From Nitrospira sp. (GTDB lineage: Bacteria; Nitrospirota; Nitrospiria; Nitrospirales; Nitrospiraceae): a stretch of DNA of 64,000 bases. The notes below the pieces were generated by a model. That model saw only the letters and a program-made list of their open reading frames with translations, had not been told where the DNA came from and did no database searches. This document shows, piece after piece, positions 34,334 to 43,624 of this stretch (its first letter is position 1; every line of letters begins with the position of its first letter). The position numbers and the translations under genes are program-made. The stretch is taken from positions 59,347-123,346 of the forward strand of contig JAJONL010000003.1 of assembly GCA_021323395.1 (NCBI GenBank). Direction: 5' to 3'.

Positions 34334-36068
34334 GGATGCGAACAGTCTGTGGGGCCGATTGCCTCACCAGGAGGTTGCCAAGCACCAGCCACTCAACCCG
34401 CGTGCGCAGAAAGCAACGGACGGCATCGTCCGGACTACAGACGATCGGCTCCTGCACATTGAAGGAGGTGTTGAGGAGGACCGGCACGCCGGTGAGGCGA
34501 CCGAATGTCGCAAGAAGATCATAGAATCGTAGATTGGCCTCGCGCGTGACCGTCTGGACACGTGCGGTTCCATCGACATGCGTCACGGCGGGGATGATGC
34601 CTTTCGCCGACGCCTTGACCCGCACCGTGAACTGCATAAATGGGGAAGGGGCCGGAAGATCAAAAAAATCCTGGGCCCGTTCCTCGATCACCGAAGGAGC
34701 GAAGGGACGAAACGGCTCCCGGCCTTTGACTTTGCTATTGATCAATTCCCGCATGTCGTCCCGTCGCGGATCCGCCAGGAGACTACGGTTTCCCAATGCC
34801 CGCGGCCCCCATTCCATTCGACCCTGAAACCAGAACACCAATCGCCCTTGAGCCAGTTCCGTGGCGACCCGCTCATACAGCTGCGCATCCGTCAGAGGTT
34901 CAGCCACCAAACCCTCCCGCTCTAGTGAGAGCCGACACACCTTCTCGTCAAACTCGGGCCCCAAATAAGCGGACAACAGCCGCGGCCTTGCGCTGCGTCC
35001 TCCTCGTTTAGCGGTCCACCACAGGGCCGCGCCGAGTGCCGCACCCGAATCTCCCGCCGCCGGCGGCACATAGACCTGTTTGAATCCGAGTTCAGCGCGC
35101 AAGCGACCATTCGCCATGCAGTTGTAAGCCACCCCGCCGGCCAGACAGAGAGATTCTGCGCCGGTGAGGGATCGGAGATGACGACCGAGATGTAACAGGG
35201 TTTCCTCCAGGACCACTTGAGCGCTGGCCGCCAGGTCTCGATGTCGCTGCGTAAGTTCATCCGAAGAGCGCCGGGGAGGGCCGAACACACGGACGAACTC
35301 CGCCACAAACAGACCGGCTCGCGCGAGGTGGAAATCCAGCAGGCGAGTATTCAATTCGAATCGGCCCCGGGGCAGGAGCCGCATGATCTCTCGACGGAGG
35401 ACTGGCGCAAAAGCGGGCTCGCCCGAAGCGGCCAACCCCATCACGATATATTCATCGTGATCCGGGCGAAACCCCAGAAAGGCCGTCATGGCCGCATAGA
35501 ACTGGCCGAGTGAATGCGGGAGCGGGGTGCGATCGAGCACCGTGATCTGCGTCCCTTCTCCCATCGCCATCAAGGTGCTATCCGCTTCCGAAGCGCCGTC
35601 GACCACCAGAATCGCCGACCGTTCGAAGGGCGAGACTAGGAAGGAGCTCGCCGCATGACAGAGATGGTGGTCGAGAAACACGGGGCGGCGGCTCACCCTG
35701 TCAACTCGTTGAGTCAGCTCCCGGCTGAGCCAGAACAATTCCTTCCATTCTTGACTGACCCGCTCGAACGAACGCACGCCCTTCACGCGAAATAATTGCG
35801 GTGATCGCACCATCGCTGTCAGCGCAAGCCTGGCACGCCGTCCAACCAGCCAATATTTCCAGGGGACCGCAATGGCCTCGACCTCGCGTAGCGTCACACC
35901 GGCTTCGCGCAGACAATATCGAATGGCATGAACCGGCAACGCCGTCACATGCTTCTGTCGAACGAAGCGTTCTTCCTCCGCCGCCGCCACGATGCGGCCG
36001 TCGAAAACGAGCGCGGCCGCCGCATCGCGCATATTGGAGAGACCCAGCACTAACACAATGGTGCACAC
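34323..36068 (-). CDS. Carbamoyltransferase (NodU/CmcH/TobZ family)
   Basis: 581 residues. The N-terminal YrdC-like-partner Kae1 domain starts MCTIVLVLGLSNMRDAAAALVFDGRIVAAAEEERF and has the metal-binding DHHLCHAASSF near 133-143 and VVDGASEADS. The C-terminal domain contains FQGRMEWGPRALGNRSLLADPR, NSKVKGREPFRPFAPSV and LLNTSFNVQEPIVCSPDDA. These enzymes carbamoylate hydroxyl groups of sugars or natural products from carbamoyl phosphate and ATP. Next to GT-like genes the acceptor may be an envelope glycan. Full length and all motifs present. Confidence 0.93.
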   Translation of the reverse strand: MCTIVLVLGLSNMRDAAAALVFDGRIVAAAEEERFVRQKHVTALPVHAIRYCLREAGVTLREVEAIAVPWKYWLVGRRARLALTAMVRSPQLFRVKGVRSFERVSQEWKELFWLSRELTQRVDRVSRRPVFLDHHLCHAASSFLVSPFERSAILVVDGASEADSTLMAMGEGTQITVLDRTPLPHSLGQFYAAMTAFLGFRPDHDEYIVMGLAASGEPAFAPVLRREIMRLLPRGRFELNTRLLDFHLARAGLFVAEFVRVFGPPRRSSDELTQRHRDLAASAQVVLEETLLHLGRHLRSLTGAESLCLAGGVAYNCMANGRLRAELGFKQVYVPPAAGDSGAALGAALWWTAKRGGRSARPRLLSAYLGPEFDEKVCRLSLEREGLVAEPLTDAQLYERVATELAQGRLVFWFQGRMEWGPRALGNRSLLADPRRDDMRELINSKVKGREPFRPFAPSVIEERAQDFFDLPAPSPFMQFTVRVKASAKGIIPAVTHVDGTARVQTVTREANLRFYDLLATFGRLTGVPVLLNTSFNVQEPIVCSPDDAVRCFLRTRVEWLVLGNLLVRQSAPQTVRIHER

Positions 36069-36214
36069 TCCTGATCGTTATCGACATCGAGGCAAGCGGA
36101 AGCAGGATAAACGAGCCCCGCGAGGGTCGCAAGTGGAAGGCGTTCGGTTGCAATGCCCTGCCCTTTCCTGTACCGTTCCCCATTCGAAACCCGCCTTGAA
36201 GAGGAGGCCTCTGC

Positions 36215-38074
36215 TTGAAGAACACCCGTCTGCTCATCCTCGGACTGCTTGTGACACAGGCATGGGCCTTCACGGCCTGCGACACCATCAAGTCACGCTT
36301 TACCCGCCAGACATTGCCCGATCTCGGTCCTCCGATCGCGCTCACAGTCCAGATGAACGTGGACCCCTCGCTGCCCAAGGCTGAAACTCAATACCTTGAC
36401 AGTTGCAATCGTATCCAGCTGCTCTCCATAGGGCCGACAGTCGAAGATCTACTGATACAAGCCGCCCATCAGACGTTTCGCACCGTGCTCATTTCGGGCG
36501 GCAACGCCACTGCTGCGAACTCAGACGTGACCGTGCGGGTGCGCATGCTTGATCCTCAGCTGAAGATTCAAGCCGACGGCCTCTATGATCGCAAGCCGGC
36601 CGAACTCCGGTTGGACGCCTTTGCCGAATTTTACGATGCAGCCGGCAAGCTGCTGGCCGAGCGTCCCCTGCAGGCCACGCGTAAAGAACGCTTACAAGTC
36701 GAGCTGACCCAGCAACGATGTGAGTACGTCATGGATCCCATCGTGCAGGATACCTCTACGATGTTGGCCACACAGTTCATGCAAGAGGCGCGGGTGCTCT
36801 TCGATCCCATCAAGTCAGCGGCAGCAGGCGCCTCGCCGGCTGCGGTCGCGCCTCCTGGAGCCGCGTCACACTCAGCCGTTCCTACGAATCCGGCGACCAC
36901 GTCATCTCTCTCTTTCAAGGCCACGCTGCTGGACGAGAATGGCAACTTGATTCTCGAAGGAGGCGAACGGATCCGCGTGCGTGTTGATGTCGTGAACAGC
37001 GGATCGCAGGCCGTGCAGGATATCACCGTCCACCTGACCGGACCTCCGACCCTCATCACACAATTCCCGGCCACGAAATTGTCCACCGGCGCCATTGAAG
37101 CAGGCGGCTCAAAATCCCTTGAGTTCATCGCCACCCTTCCATCGTCGTTGAATCCGCAGCAAGCTGAATTTCAAGTTGCCTTGGGAAGTGCAGCCGGCCT
37201 CAGCGTCCCTCCCCCGCAAACATTGCTCGCCTCCGTGTTCACCACTGGGTTGAGAAACGACGACGTCGATCAGATTCCCGCTACGACGGCAGGGTTTCAA
37301 CGATCAAGCGACTATCTGCTGTCCATCGGGCTGAGCAGCTACCGGACGCCGCATCTCGCCGCACGAAAATATGCGGCCCTTGACGCAGAAATGGTCGCCA
37401 CCTATTTTCAATCGTTGGGTGGAGTGCCGAAGAGCAACATCCGATTATTGCAGGACTGGAGCGCGTTGCGGCCTGACATAGAAGAGGCGTTGCTCGATTG
37501 GCTGCCGTCAAAAATCACATCGGATTCTGTCGTCACGATCTACTTTGCCGGACAGGCGGTCGTGTCACCGGCCGGAGACACGTTTCTGATTCCCTACGAC
37601 GGGGCCGTGGAAAGCATTACCCGCCTCTATCCGCTCAAGGATTTGGAAACTGCCCTGGGAAGACTCAAAGCCAAGCAAGTAGTATTTGTCTTTGATGGCA
37701 CGGTGCTCAAAAATGGAGCGGCAGGGCGAGCGAAAGTTTCGCTGCCCAAATGGGCGGGGACCAATGAGTCGGTCCTTCACCTCATTGCCACGACGGGATT
37801 TGGCAAGAGCCTGGAATCAGACACCTTGCGGCACGGATTGTTCACGTACTACTTTCTCCGCGCGCTTCGTGGTGAGGCAGATTCCGACCGGAACGGAGAG
37901 GTGACGATCGGCGAGACGGCCGCCTATGTCAATCGCAAGGTCCCGATGGCGGCCAGGAGCGAATTTAAACAAGAACAACAACCACAAGTCTTGCCGGTGC
38001 CGCGCAACTCGGAGAGAAGCCTGAATACTATTCTCACCAAACCGCCCGTCATCCCAGCCGTCCTGCATCCTTGA
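36215..38074 (+). CDS. Exported caspase-fold pseudoenzyme
   Basis: The start is TTG, seven bases after GAGGAGG. 619 residues: signal peptide with a possible lipobox (FTAC, Cys22), an N-terminal domain to about 200, an Ala/Pro-rich linker, a CARDB-like beta-sandwich (ILEGGERIRVRVDVVNSG, about 245-350), and a C-terminal caspase/C14-like domain (about 370-590). In that domain the His position of the usual YFAGHG reads YFAGQAV (Q447), and the Cys position after the DxC strand reads FDGTV (T496). Both catalytic residues are therefore gone while the fold signature (FLIPYDG, GLFTYYFLRALRGEAD, GEVTIGE) remains. It is probably a binding or scaffold protein in the envelope. Confidence 0.82.
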   Translation: MKNTRLLILGLLVTQAWAFTACDTIKSRFTRQTLPDLGPPIALTVQMNVDPSLPKAETQYLDSCNRIQLLSIGPTVEDLLIQAAHQTFRTVLISGGNATAANSDVTVRVRMLDPQLKIQADGLYDRKPAELRLDAFAEFYDAAGKLLAERPLQATRKERLQVELTQQRCEYVMDPIVQDTSTMLATQFMQEARVLFDPIKSAAAGASPAAVAPPGAASHSAVPTNPATTSSLSFKATLLDENGNLILEGGERIRVRVDVVNSGSQAVQDITVHLTGPPTLITQFPATKLSTGAIEAGGSKSLEFIATLPSSLNPQQAEFQVALGSAAGLSVPPPQTLLASVFTTGLRNDDVDQIPATTAGFQRSSDYLLSIGLSSYRTPHLAARKYAALDAEMVATYFQSLGGVPKSNIRLLQDWSALRPDIEEALLDWLPSKITSDSVVTIYFAGQAVVSPAGDTFLIPYDGAVESITRLYPLKDLETALGRLKAKQVVFVFDGTVLKNGAAGRAKVSLPKWAGTNESVLHLIATTGFGKSLESDTLRHGLFTYYFLRALRGEADSDRNGEVTIGETAAYVNRKVPMAARSEFKQEQQPQVLPVPRNSERSLNTILTKPPVIPAVLHP

Positions 38075-38204
38075 GCAGATGCCGTGCCACCGGCGGATCA
38101 AGGCAGACGGATAACGACAGGGGCGGCTTCAATTCCTCCGGCTGCCAGCGCCCATCATCTTCACTCGTCGTCACAACGTTTGCGCACCAGGCGGAGAGGC
38201 TTAA

Positions 38205-38245
38205 ACGAAAAGGGGCGACGAGGATCTCCTCGTCGCCCCTTTTTC
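38205..38245. terminator. Bidirectional rho-independent terminator
   Basis: GGGGCGACGAGGA (38212-38224) pairs perfectly with TCCTCGTCGCCCC (38227-38239), flanked by AAAA and TTTTT. It ends the minus-strand cytochrome gene and can also stop the convergent plus-strand transcript. Confidence 0.93.
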
Positions 38246-38267
38246 AGCCTGCCGGCTGAATAAACGA

Positions 38268-38720
38268 CTATTCTTCTCCGCCCTTGCAGAAGCTCCGCTC
38301 GTAATTGATGATCGTCCAGGCTTCTTCTTCCGTGATCGCCGCAGGGACCAAGGACACCATGCCCGTGCCCGCGCTGCCGTTCTTGATGACCCAGAAGAGC
38401 TCGCCATCTTTCCGCTTCTTGTGGAATTTGCAGTTGGTGAAGTTTCGTGGGCTCGGGTTCAGGATCGCTCCGGCAGGCCCATCGCCCTTGCCTTCCTTAC
38501 CATGACAATTGAAGCAGGTGCCCTTCCCCTCGTACAGTGCCTTGCCCTTGGCAATGCTTTCGGGGCTCGAAGCAACCGGGTTCTTCATCGCCTTCGCGTC
38601 CGCAATCTGATCCGCCGGGACACGCGCCTTGGTCGGATCTTTTTCTTCTGCACCCACCACCGTCACAGACAACAAGGTGACGGCCGCGCACACGCCAAAA
38701 AACTTAGAAAGATACCCCAT
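38268..38720 (-). CDS. Monohaem cytochrome c
   Basis: About 150 residues; signal peptide (cleavage near VVGA), one c-haem site CFNCH near residue 70 in ALYEGKGTCFNCHGKEGKGDGPAG, and a likely distal Met in GTGMVSLVP. This is a class I cytochrome of the cbb3/SoxX-like kind, acting as a periplasmic electron carrier. ATG 38720 follows GGAGGAG; strong promoter at 38822-38851 and a terminator directly behind, so it is a single-gene transcript. Confidence 0.93.
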   Translation of the reverse strand: MGYLSKFFGVCAAVTLLSVTVVGAEEKDPTKARVPADQIADAKAMKNPVASSPESIAKGKALYEGKGTCFNCHGKEGKGDGPAGAILNPSPRNFTNCKFHKKRKDGELFWVIKNGSAGTGMVSLVPAAITEEEAWTIINYERSFCKGGEE

Positions 38721-39108
38721 CACAACTCCTCCTTTGTGTTAAACCCACCGCGCGAACCATGACGCTGATAATAGTCAACAACAGGACAAAAAAACGATTA
38801 CAAGGCCGATAAAGCAGGCGAACTATAACAACGCATTTTCTGTCTTGTCAAGAGAACGGGCTGTGGATCAGTCTCCTTTCGCTACCCTGCCGATCCCACG
38901 ACCACTCAAGGGGCGTGCCAGGCCATCAAGCGTGCGAACGGCCGGATTTCGTAAGGTTTGGGAGACAGGTCTGGAATCGACAACTACGTATTCACTGCTG
39001 ACGTGGCACCTTTGCGCCCCAGGAGACCAGACCCGCCTCATTCAACGGCCTATGCGCGAAGGAGATGAAAACAATGACCGGGTGGGACAACGACCTCTGG
39101 CCAGCAGC
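38721..39108. other. Intergenic region between rodZ-like gene end and cytochrome promoter
   Basis: 388 bases without a credible gene. The part next to the cytochrome gene is its roughly 95-base 5' leader and promoter. The rest (38852-39108), behind the stop of the rodZ-like gene, shows no terminator or other structure. Confidence 0.5.
38822..38851 (-). promoter_or_regulatory. Strong sigma-70-like promoter of the cytochrome c gene
   Basis: On the minus strand TTGACA (38846-38851, 6/6) and TATAGT (38822-38827, 5/6) are 18 bases apart, giving a start near 38815 and a leader of about 95 bases. Confidence 0.75.
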
Positions 39109-40053
39109 TCAACGCTTGATCACAACATCCCTGACGACTTTCCCGCTTGGGCCAAAGGGTTTTTGTGGCTTGCCGTTCAGTTCTGCGCGGACGCCGCCGG
39201 CATTACCCAGCGTCACGGTGAACTGGTCTTGAGCTTTCCACTGCGCCTTTTCGCCTGGCCGCAACAACGCTTCTTGAGGACTACCGGCATCGACCTGAAC
39301 CACGACCCAACTCAATTCAGACGCGTCAAGGTCCAGCACTAGCGGGCCATCAGACCCGCCTGGGCCATTCATCGACAGGCCTGCGAGCGGACCGTCCGAC
39401 CCCATCGATGGGGAAGCCTGGGGGGGAGGGGTCTCCGGCTGCACGGGGACCTTAGCCACGATCGCAGGAGCGGGAGACGGCGGGACCGGTACTTTTTCCT
39501 GTGGGTTTTTGGAAGGAATGGGTGTGGGCTCCCCCTGCTTCATGACCGGCGCGATCGCCGGCGGGAGCTCGAGTCCCTGACGCGATGACGCATCGCGGGC
39601 GTCTTTGGCGAACGGCGCGCTTTTCTTGCTGGGAGCAGGGACCTCCGACCCGAAACGCCGCACAAGGGTGGACGACTGCTCTCGGCTCAACAGGAAAATC
39701 AGCGTCGCGATAGCCACCGCGATGGCAATACCCACCGCTTTTCGATTCGCCTTTCGACGCCGTTCCTCTTCGACCTGCCGTTGCCTCAGCCGTTCCCGTT
39801 CCCCCTGCTTCTCATAAAATGCCCCCGCAGATTGAACAAATCGATGGATGGCATCTTCCTCATCCAATCCGAGAGAGCGCGCATAGGACCGCACAAACCC
39901 GCGAGCGAATACCTGATCGGGTAACTTGGCGAAATTTCCTTCTTCGAGCGCTTTGACGAAGTCCGTGCGGATGCGGGTCTTCGAGGCCACCTCATCGACC
40001 GTCAGCCCTTTCGTCTCCCGCACTTGCCGAAAAAATTCACCGACTGATTCCAT
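39109..40053 (-). CDS. RodZ-like cell-shape protein
   Basis: 314 residues: cytoplasmic helix-turn-helix domain (about 1-80; GEFFRQVRETKGLTVDEVASKTRI, FARGFVRSYARSLGLDEEDA), basic coiled segment, one membrane helix (about 106-122), a Pro/Ser-rich periplasmic linker, and a C-terminal DUF4115-type beta domain (about 235-314; LVLDLDASELSWVVVQVDAG, LRPGEKAQWKA). RodZ links MreB to the wall-elongation machinery. It is the last gene of the long minus-strand run that begins with tolQ. Confidence 0.87.
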   Translation of the reverse strand: MESVGEFFRQVRETKGLTVDEVASKTRIRTDFVKALEEGNFAKLPDQVFARGFVRSYARSLGLDEEDAIHRFVQSAGAFYEKQGERERLRQRQVEEERRRKANRKAVGIAIAVAIATLIFLLSREQSSTLVRRFGSEVPAPSKKSAPFAKDARDASSRQGLELPPAIAPVMKQGEPTPIPSKNPQEKVPVPPSPAPAIVAKVPVQPETPPPQASPSMGSDGPLAGLSMNGPGGSDGPLVLDLDASELSWVVVQVDAGSPQEALLRPGEKAQWKAQDQFTVTLGNAGGVRAELNGKPQKPFGPSGKVVRDVVIKR

Positions 40054-40062
40054 GATATCCGC

Positions 40063-40761
40063 CTATGGTTTGAGCTTGCCAAGCAAGTCTTGCGCTGCTG
40101 CCGCCTGTTCTCCGGTCTTATCCCATGTCGAGACCTTCGAGAGAGCCTCGCGCGCCCGCACATCGAATCCCAGCTTGTGATAGACGCGGGCCAGCTCCAA
40201 TTGCAGCATCGCGGGAGGGACATTCGGCGGCGTCACGGTGGTGGCGTCTTCCAAGGCTTCCATCGCCCCCTGCAGATCACCCTCATGTGTTAAGGCCTTC
40301 CCCAAGTGAAACCGGGCCAGATCCGGCGTGGAGTACAAAGGATTACTCAGAGCCTGCCGGTACGCCGCAATCGCCTCTTTCCAACGATCCTGATTCGCCA
40401 GCACTTGCCCGAGGTACGTATGCGCCTCGGGATAGTCCCCGTCGATGCGAATGGCTTCCCGGAAGGCGTCTTCGGCCAATTTGAATCGTCCCTGGGACGA
40501 GTAAATGTGGCCGAGGCCGTAGTACGCTTCCTTGTTGTCGGGGTTCAGTTTCACGGCTTTTTGAAAGGACACGTAGGCCTGCTGTTGATCGGAATTCAGT
40601 CGAGCGATCCCCTCCTGATAGAACCCTTTCGACTTGCGCAGATTTTCCTCGTTGGCGCAACCGGAGAGCAGACAGAGCCCCGCCAGCAGAAGCATCCACG
40701 GGGCTTTCGTCCCATGCACTCTGTGCGCTCGCCGATCCTGCACCGGACGATCCACCATCAT
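40063..40761 (-). CDS. TPR lipoprotein (PilF/PilW-like)
   Basis: 232 residues. A basic N-terminal stretch is followed by the hydrophobic core and lipobox LLSGC (Cys35). TPR units cover about 45-225, e.g. AYYGLGHIYSSQGRFKLAEDAFREA and AHTYLGQVLANQDRWKEAIAAY. It resembles PilF/PilW, the type IV pilus pilotin that helps secretin assembly, but no other pilus genes are here, so general scaffold lipoprotein is also possible. Its start overlaps the pfkB-like stop by ATGA and its stop is 9 bases before rodZ. Confidence 0.82.
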   Translation of the reverse strand: MMVDRPVQDRRAHRVHGTKAPWMLLLAGLCLLSGCANEENLRKSKGFYQEGIARLNSDQQQAYVSFQKAVKLNPDNKEAYYGLGHIYSSQGRFKLAEDAFREAIRIDGDYPEAHTYLGQVLANQDRWKEAIAAYRQALSNPLYSTPDLARFHLGKALTHEGDLQGAMEALEDATTVTPPNVPPAMLQLELARVYHKLGFDVRAREALSKVSTWDKTGEQAAAAQDLLGKLKP

Positions 40762-41675
40762 GCTTGAATGTCCTCGAAGTGGGTGAGTCGCTTGAACTCT
40801 TTGAATCGCGCCTCAATCTCTTTGTAATCTAGGATCCTCAATCGGTCAAGGCTAAAGGCTTCTACGGTAAACGAAGCCATGACGCTCCCGAAGATGATGG
40901 CTTGGCGCATCGCATCCATTGACCGGTTACCTGTCGCCGCCAAATACCCGAGAAATCCGCCGGCAAACGTATCACCCGCCCCGGTGGGATCCCGCACGTC
41001 ATCCAGCGGGAAAGCCGGCGCGCCGAAGACCTGATGCTGATTGAACATCAGCACGCCATACTCACCGCGCTTCACGATCAAATGTTTGGGACCGCGCGCG
41101 AGGATCTTCGTCGCCACCTTGACGAGATTCGTGTCCTCTCCCAAGGCCCGCGCTTCGCCGTCATTGATGATAAGGATGTCGATGTGTTTCAGCACGTTCC
41201 AGAGGGCGTCGCGTTTGCCGTTGATCCAGAAATTCATCGTGTCGCACGCGACCAAGGGGGGCCGCTTCACCTGCTGCAGCACGTCCAGTTGCAACTCCGG
41301 ATCGATGTTCCCTAAGAAGAGCACGTCCGGCGAGGCATATGGGGCGGGAATCTTCGGACGAAAGGTCTCAAACACATTCAGTCGCGTATCGAGAGTCTGC
41401 GCTTCGTTCAATTGATGTGAATAGGCCCCCTTCCAACGAAAGGTAGCCCCAGGCCGGCGTTCCAGCCCGGCGAGGTCGATCTTTCGGCTCTTGAGGAAGG
41501 CCACATGTTGATCAGGAAAATCTTCTCCGACAACCGCGATCAGATCCACACTCGTGAAATAGCTGGCTGCGGTAGAAAAATATGTCGCTGATCCTCCAAG
41601 GACCTCGGACACCTCACCAAACGGCGTTTTGACCGTGTCCAGCGCGACCGACCCGACTACGAGTAACTTACCCAT
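40758..41675 (-). CDS. PfkB-family sugar or nucleoside kinase
   Basis: 305 residues with the PfkB fold: LVVGSVALDTVKTPFGE at the start, GGSATYFS, and the catalytic/ATP signature DPTGAGDTFAGGFLGY near residue 245. The substrate cannot be read from motifs. Because mtnP lies 3 bases upstream in the same operon, adenosine or a ribose-type product of methylthioadenosine breakdown is a reasonable guess. Confidence 0.9.
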   Translation of the reverse strand: MGKLLVVGSVALDTVKTPFGEVSEVLGGSATYFSTAASYFTSVDLIAVVGEDFPDQHVAFLKSRKIDLAGLERRPGATFRWKGAYSHQLNEAQTLDTRLNVFETFRPKIPAPYASPDVLFLGNIDPELQLDVLQQVKRPPLVACDTMNFWINGKRDALWNVLKHIDILIINDGEARALGEDTNLVKVATKILARGPKHLIVKRGEYGVLMFNQHQVFGAPAFPLDDVRDPTGAGDTFAGGFLGYLAATGNRSMDAMRQAIIFGSVMASFTVEAFSLDRLRILDYKEIEARFKEFKRLTHFEDIQA

Positions 41676-41678
41676 GCC

Positions 41679-42578
41679 TCACCTGCTTCCTTTCCGCTTC
41701 CGCACATAGGGAGCGAGTAATAGATTCAATCGTCGTTTAGCCGAAGCCGGGATGAGATCCGGTGCGGTCACCAGCGCGTTCTTGAGCGCCTGATGGCACT
41801 CACAGGTCCGGTCTGGCGCAAGCGCCGGCACGACGGCCTTGAGCAGCCGCTTGGCGAGTTCCACGTTCTTGTGCAGCGTCGCGAGAATGGCGTCGACGGT
41901 CACGGCCTCTTCCGTCTCATGCCAGCAGTCATAGTCCGTCGCGAGCGCGACCGTGGCGTAACAGAGTTCCGCTTCACGCGCGAGTTTGGCCTCCGGCATA
42001 TTAGTCATGCCGATCACGTCCACTCCCCACTGGCGATACAGACGGGATTCGGCTTTGGTCGAAAACTGAGGCCCTTCCATACAGACATAGGTCCCGCCTC
42101 GCTGCAGACTCGCTCCCACGGATCGCCCCGCCAGTTCCAGCGCATCGGCCATTGATCCACAAGTAGGCTCGGCGAATCCCACATGCGCCACGATGCCTTC
42201 ATCGAAAAACGTCGATATCCTACGCTTGGTGAGATCGATGAACTGATCCGGCAGCACCACATCGCCGGGATGGATCGACTCCTTCATGCTGCCGACGGCA
42301 CTGACGGAAATCACCTGCGTGACACCTACCGATTTGAGCGCATAAATATTTGCGCGGTAATTGATGCTGCTGGGATTGGTCCGGTGTCCCCGACCGTGCC
42401 GGGAGAGAAACACGACCCGCACACCACCCAAGGTGCCGACGACCAGCGGATCCGAAGGCGCGCCGAACGGGGTGCGGACGCGCACCTCGCGGACCCTCTC
42501 CAGGCCGTCGATGTGATACAACCCACTGCCGCCGATGATGCCGATCGCGGGCTGGATAGTTTTTCTCGATGCTGTCAT
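41679..42578 (-). CDS. mtnP: S-methyl-5'-thioadenosine phosphorylase
   Basis: 299 residues. MtnP splits methylthioadenosine with phosphate into adenine and methylthioribose-1-phosphate, the first step of methionine salvage. Motifs: IGIIGGSGLYHIDGLE, the phosphate-binding LSRHGRGHRTNPSSINYRANIYAL, CMEGPQFSTKAES, GMTNMPEAKLAREAELCYATVALATDYDCW. The C-terminal extension of about 45 residues ends KRKGSR. Start overlaps the miaA stop (ATGA). Confidence 0.95.
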   Translation of the reverse strand: MTASRKTIQPAIGIIGGSGLYHIDGLERVREVRVRTPFGAPSDPLVVGTLGGVRVVFLSRHGRGHRTNPSSINYRANIYALKSVGVTQVISVSAVGSMKESIHPGDVVLPDQFIDLTKRRISTFFDEGIVAHVGFAEPTCGSMADALELAGRSVGASLQRGGTYVCMEGPQFSTKAESRLYRQWGVDVIGMTNMPEAKLAREAELCYATVALATDYDCWHETEEAVTVDAILATLHKNVELAKRLLKAVVPALAPDRTCECHQALKNALVTAPDLIPASAKRRLNLLLAPYVRKRKGSR

Positions 42579-43606
42579 GCGGTCGATCTCGTTTCCATTG
42601 TGAGCGCCGGTGACGACCCAGCCGCCGGCCCTCGGTTATGTAACTCCCCCACAAACGCCTGAATCGTTGCGAAGAGGCGCCCGGCCACCAGGTCCGGACT
42701 GTCTTGCGCATCGAGCGACCACCAGCGCAGGCCCGGCTCCTTCCGAAACCAGGTCAGCTGGCGTTTCGCGAAGTGTCTCGTATCACGTTTCAACAGGCGA
42801 CATGCTTCGGCCTGATCGTATTCGCCTGCCAGATAGCCGGCGATCTGACGGTATCCCAGCCCCTTCATGGCGCCCAACTCCCGCCCATAGCCTTGTGCCA
42901 GCAGCCCGGCGGTTTCTTCCACGATGCCACGCTGAAACATCCCTTCCACCCGCTCGTCGATGTTGCGATAAAGGCATTCGCGATCCCGAATCAGCCCGAT
43001 CATCAACAGTGAGAAAGGTTGTTGTGAAAACCGATGCTGCCGCTGCATCTCCGACAGGCGACGTCCGGATAGGTGATGGACTTCCAGGGCTCGCATGATC
43101 TTCACTTCGTCATGCGGATGGAGCCGCTCAGCCGATTCGGGGTCGACACGCTTCAGTTCACCATGGAGGAAATGCCGTCCCTGCGTCCTCGCTGTCTGCA
43201 ATAGTGACGCGCGATAGGCTTGATCTGCCGGCGGGGCATCGCAGAGTCCATGGATCAGCGTCCGGACGTACAGCCCCGTGCCGCCGACTATCAGAGGCAG
43301 TCGACCTTCGCCATAAAGCCGTTCAATGTCCTTGAGCGCGAGTCGGCGATAGTCGCCGGCGTTAAAGGATTCGTCCGGTTCCGCCAGGTCGATGAGCCTG
43401 TGCGGCACCGTGCCCCGCTCCTCCACTGTGGGTTTGTCGGTGGCGACATCCATCCCGCGATAGACCTGGCGCGAATCCGCCGTCAGAATCTCCGTGCCCA
43501 GCGCGCGAGCAAGCAGAACTCCGATCGCGCTTTTTCCCACCGCGGTCGGACCGACCAGCACCACCAAGGGCCGCGACGCCAGGACCGATTCTGATAGCCT
43601 GATCAT
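42575..43606 (-). CDS. miaA: tRNA dimethylallyltransferase MiaA
   Basis: 343 residues; P-loop VGPTAVGKSAIGVLLA near 17-24, TADSRQVYRGMDVATDKP, FNAGDYRRLA, PLIVGGTGLYVRTLIHG and FQ-type KRDTRHFAKRQLTWFRK, the tRNA-contact motif. It adds an isopentenyl group to A37 of tRNAs reading UNN codons. It lies 18 bases after mutL, the classical mutL-miaA arrangement. Confidence 0.97.
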   Translation of the reverse strand: MIRLSESVLASRPLVVLVGPTAVGKSAIGVLLARALGTEILTADSRQVYRGMDVATDKPTVEERGTVPHRLIDLAEPDESFNAGDYRRLALKDIERLYGEGRLPLIVGGTGLYVRTLIHGLCDAPPADQAYRASLLQTARTQGRHFLHGELKRVDPESAERLHPHDEVKIMRALEVHHLSGRRLSEMQRQHRFSQQPFSLLMIGLIRDRECLYRNIDERVEGMFQRGIVEETAGLLAQGYGRELGAMKGLGYRQIAGYLAGEYDQAEACRLLKRDTRHFAKRQLTWFRKEPGLRWWSLDAQDSPDLVAGRLFATIQAFVGELHNRGPAAGSSPALTMETRSTA

Positions 43607-43624
43607 AACGTTGCACTCCCTCGC

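Noticed and set aside
38845..39342. 165-residue plus-strand frame overlapping the rodZ 3' end
   Set aside because: Half of it is antisense to rodZ and the rest shows no family pattern or ribosome site.
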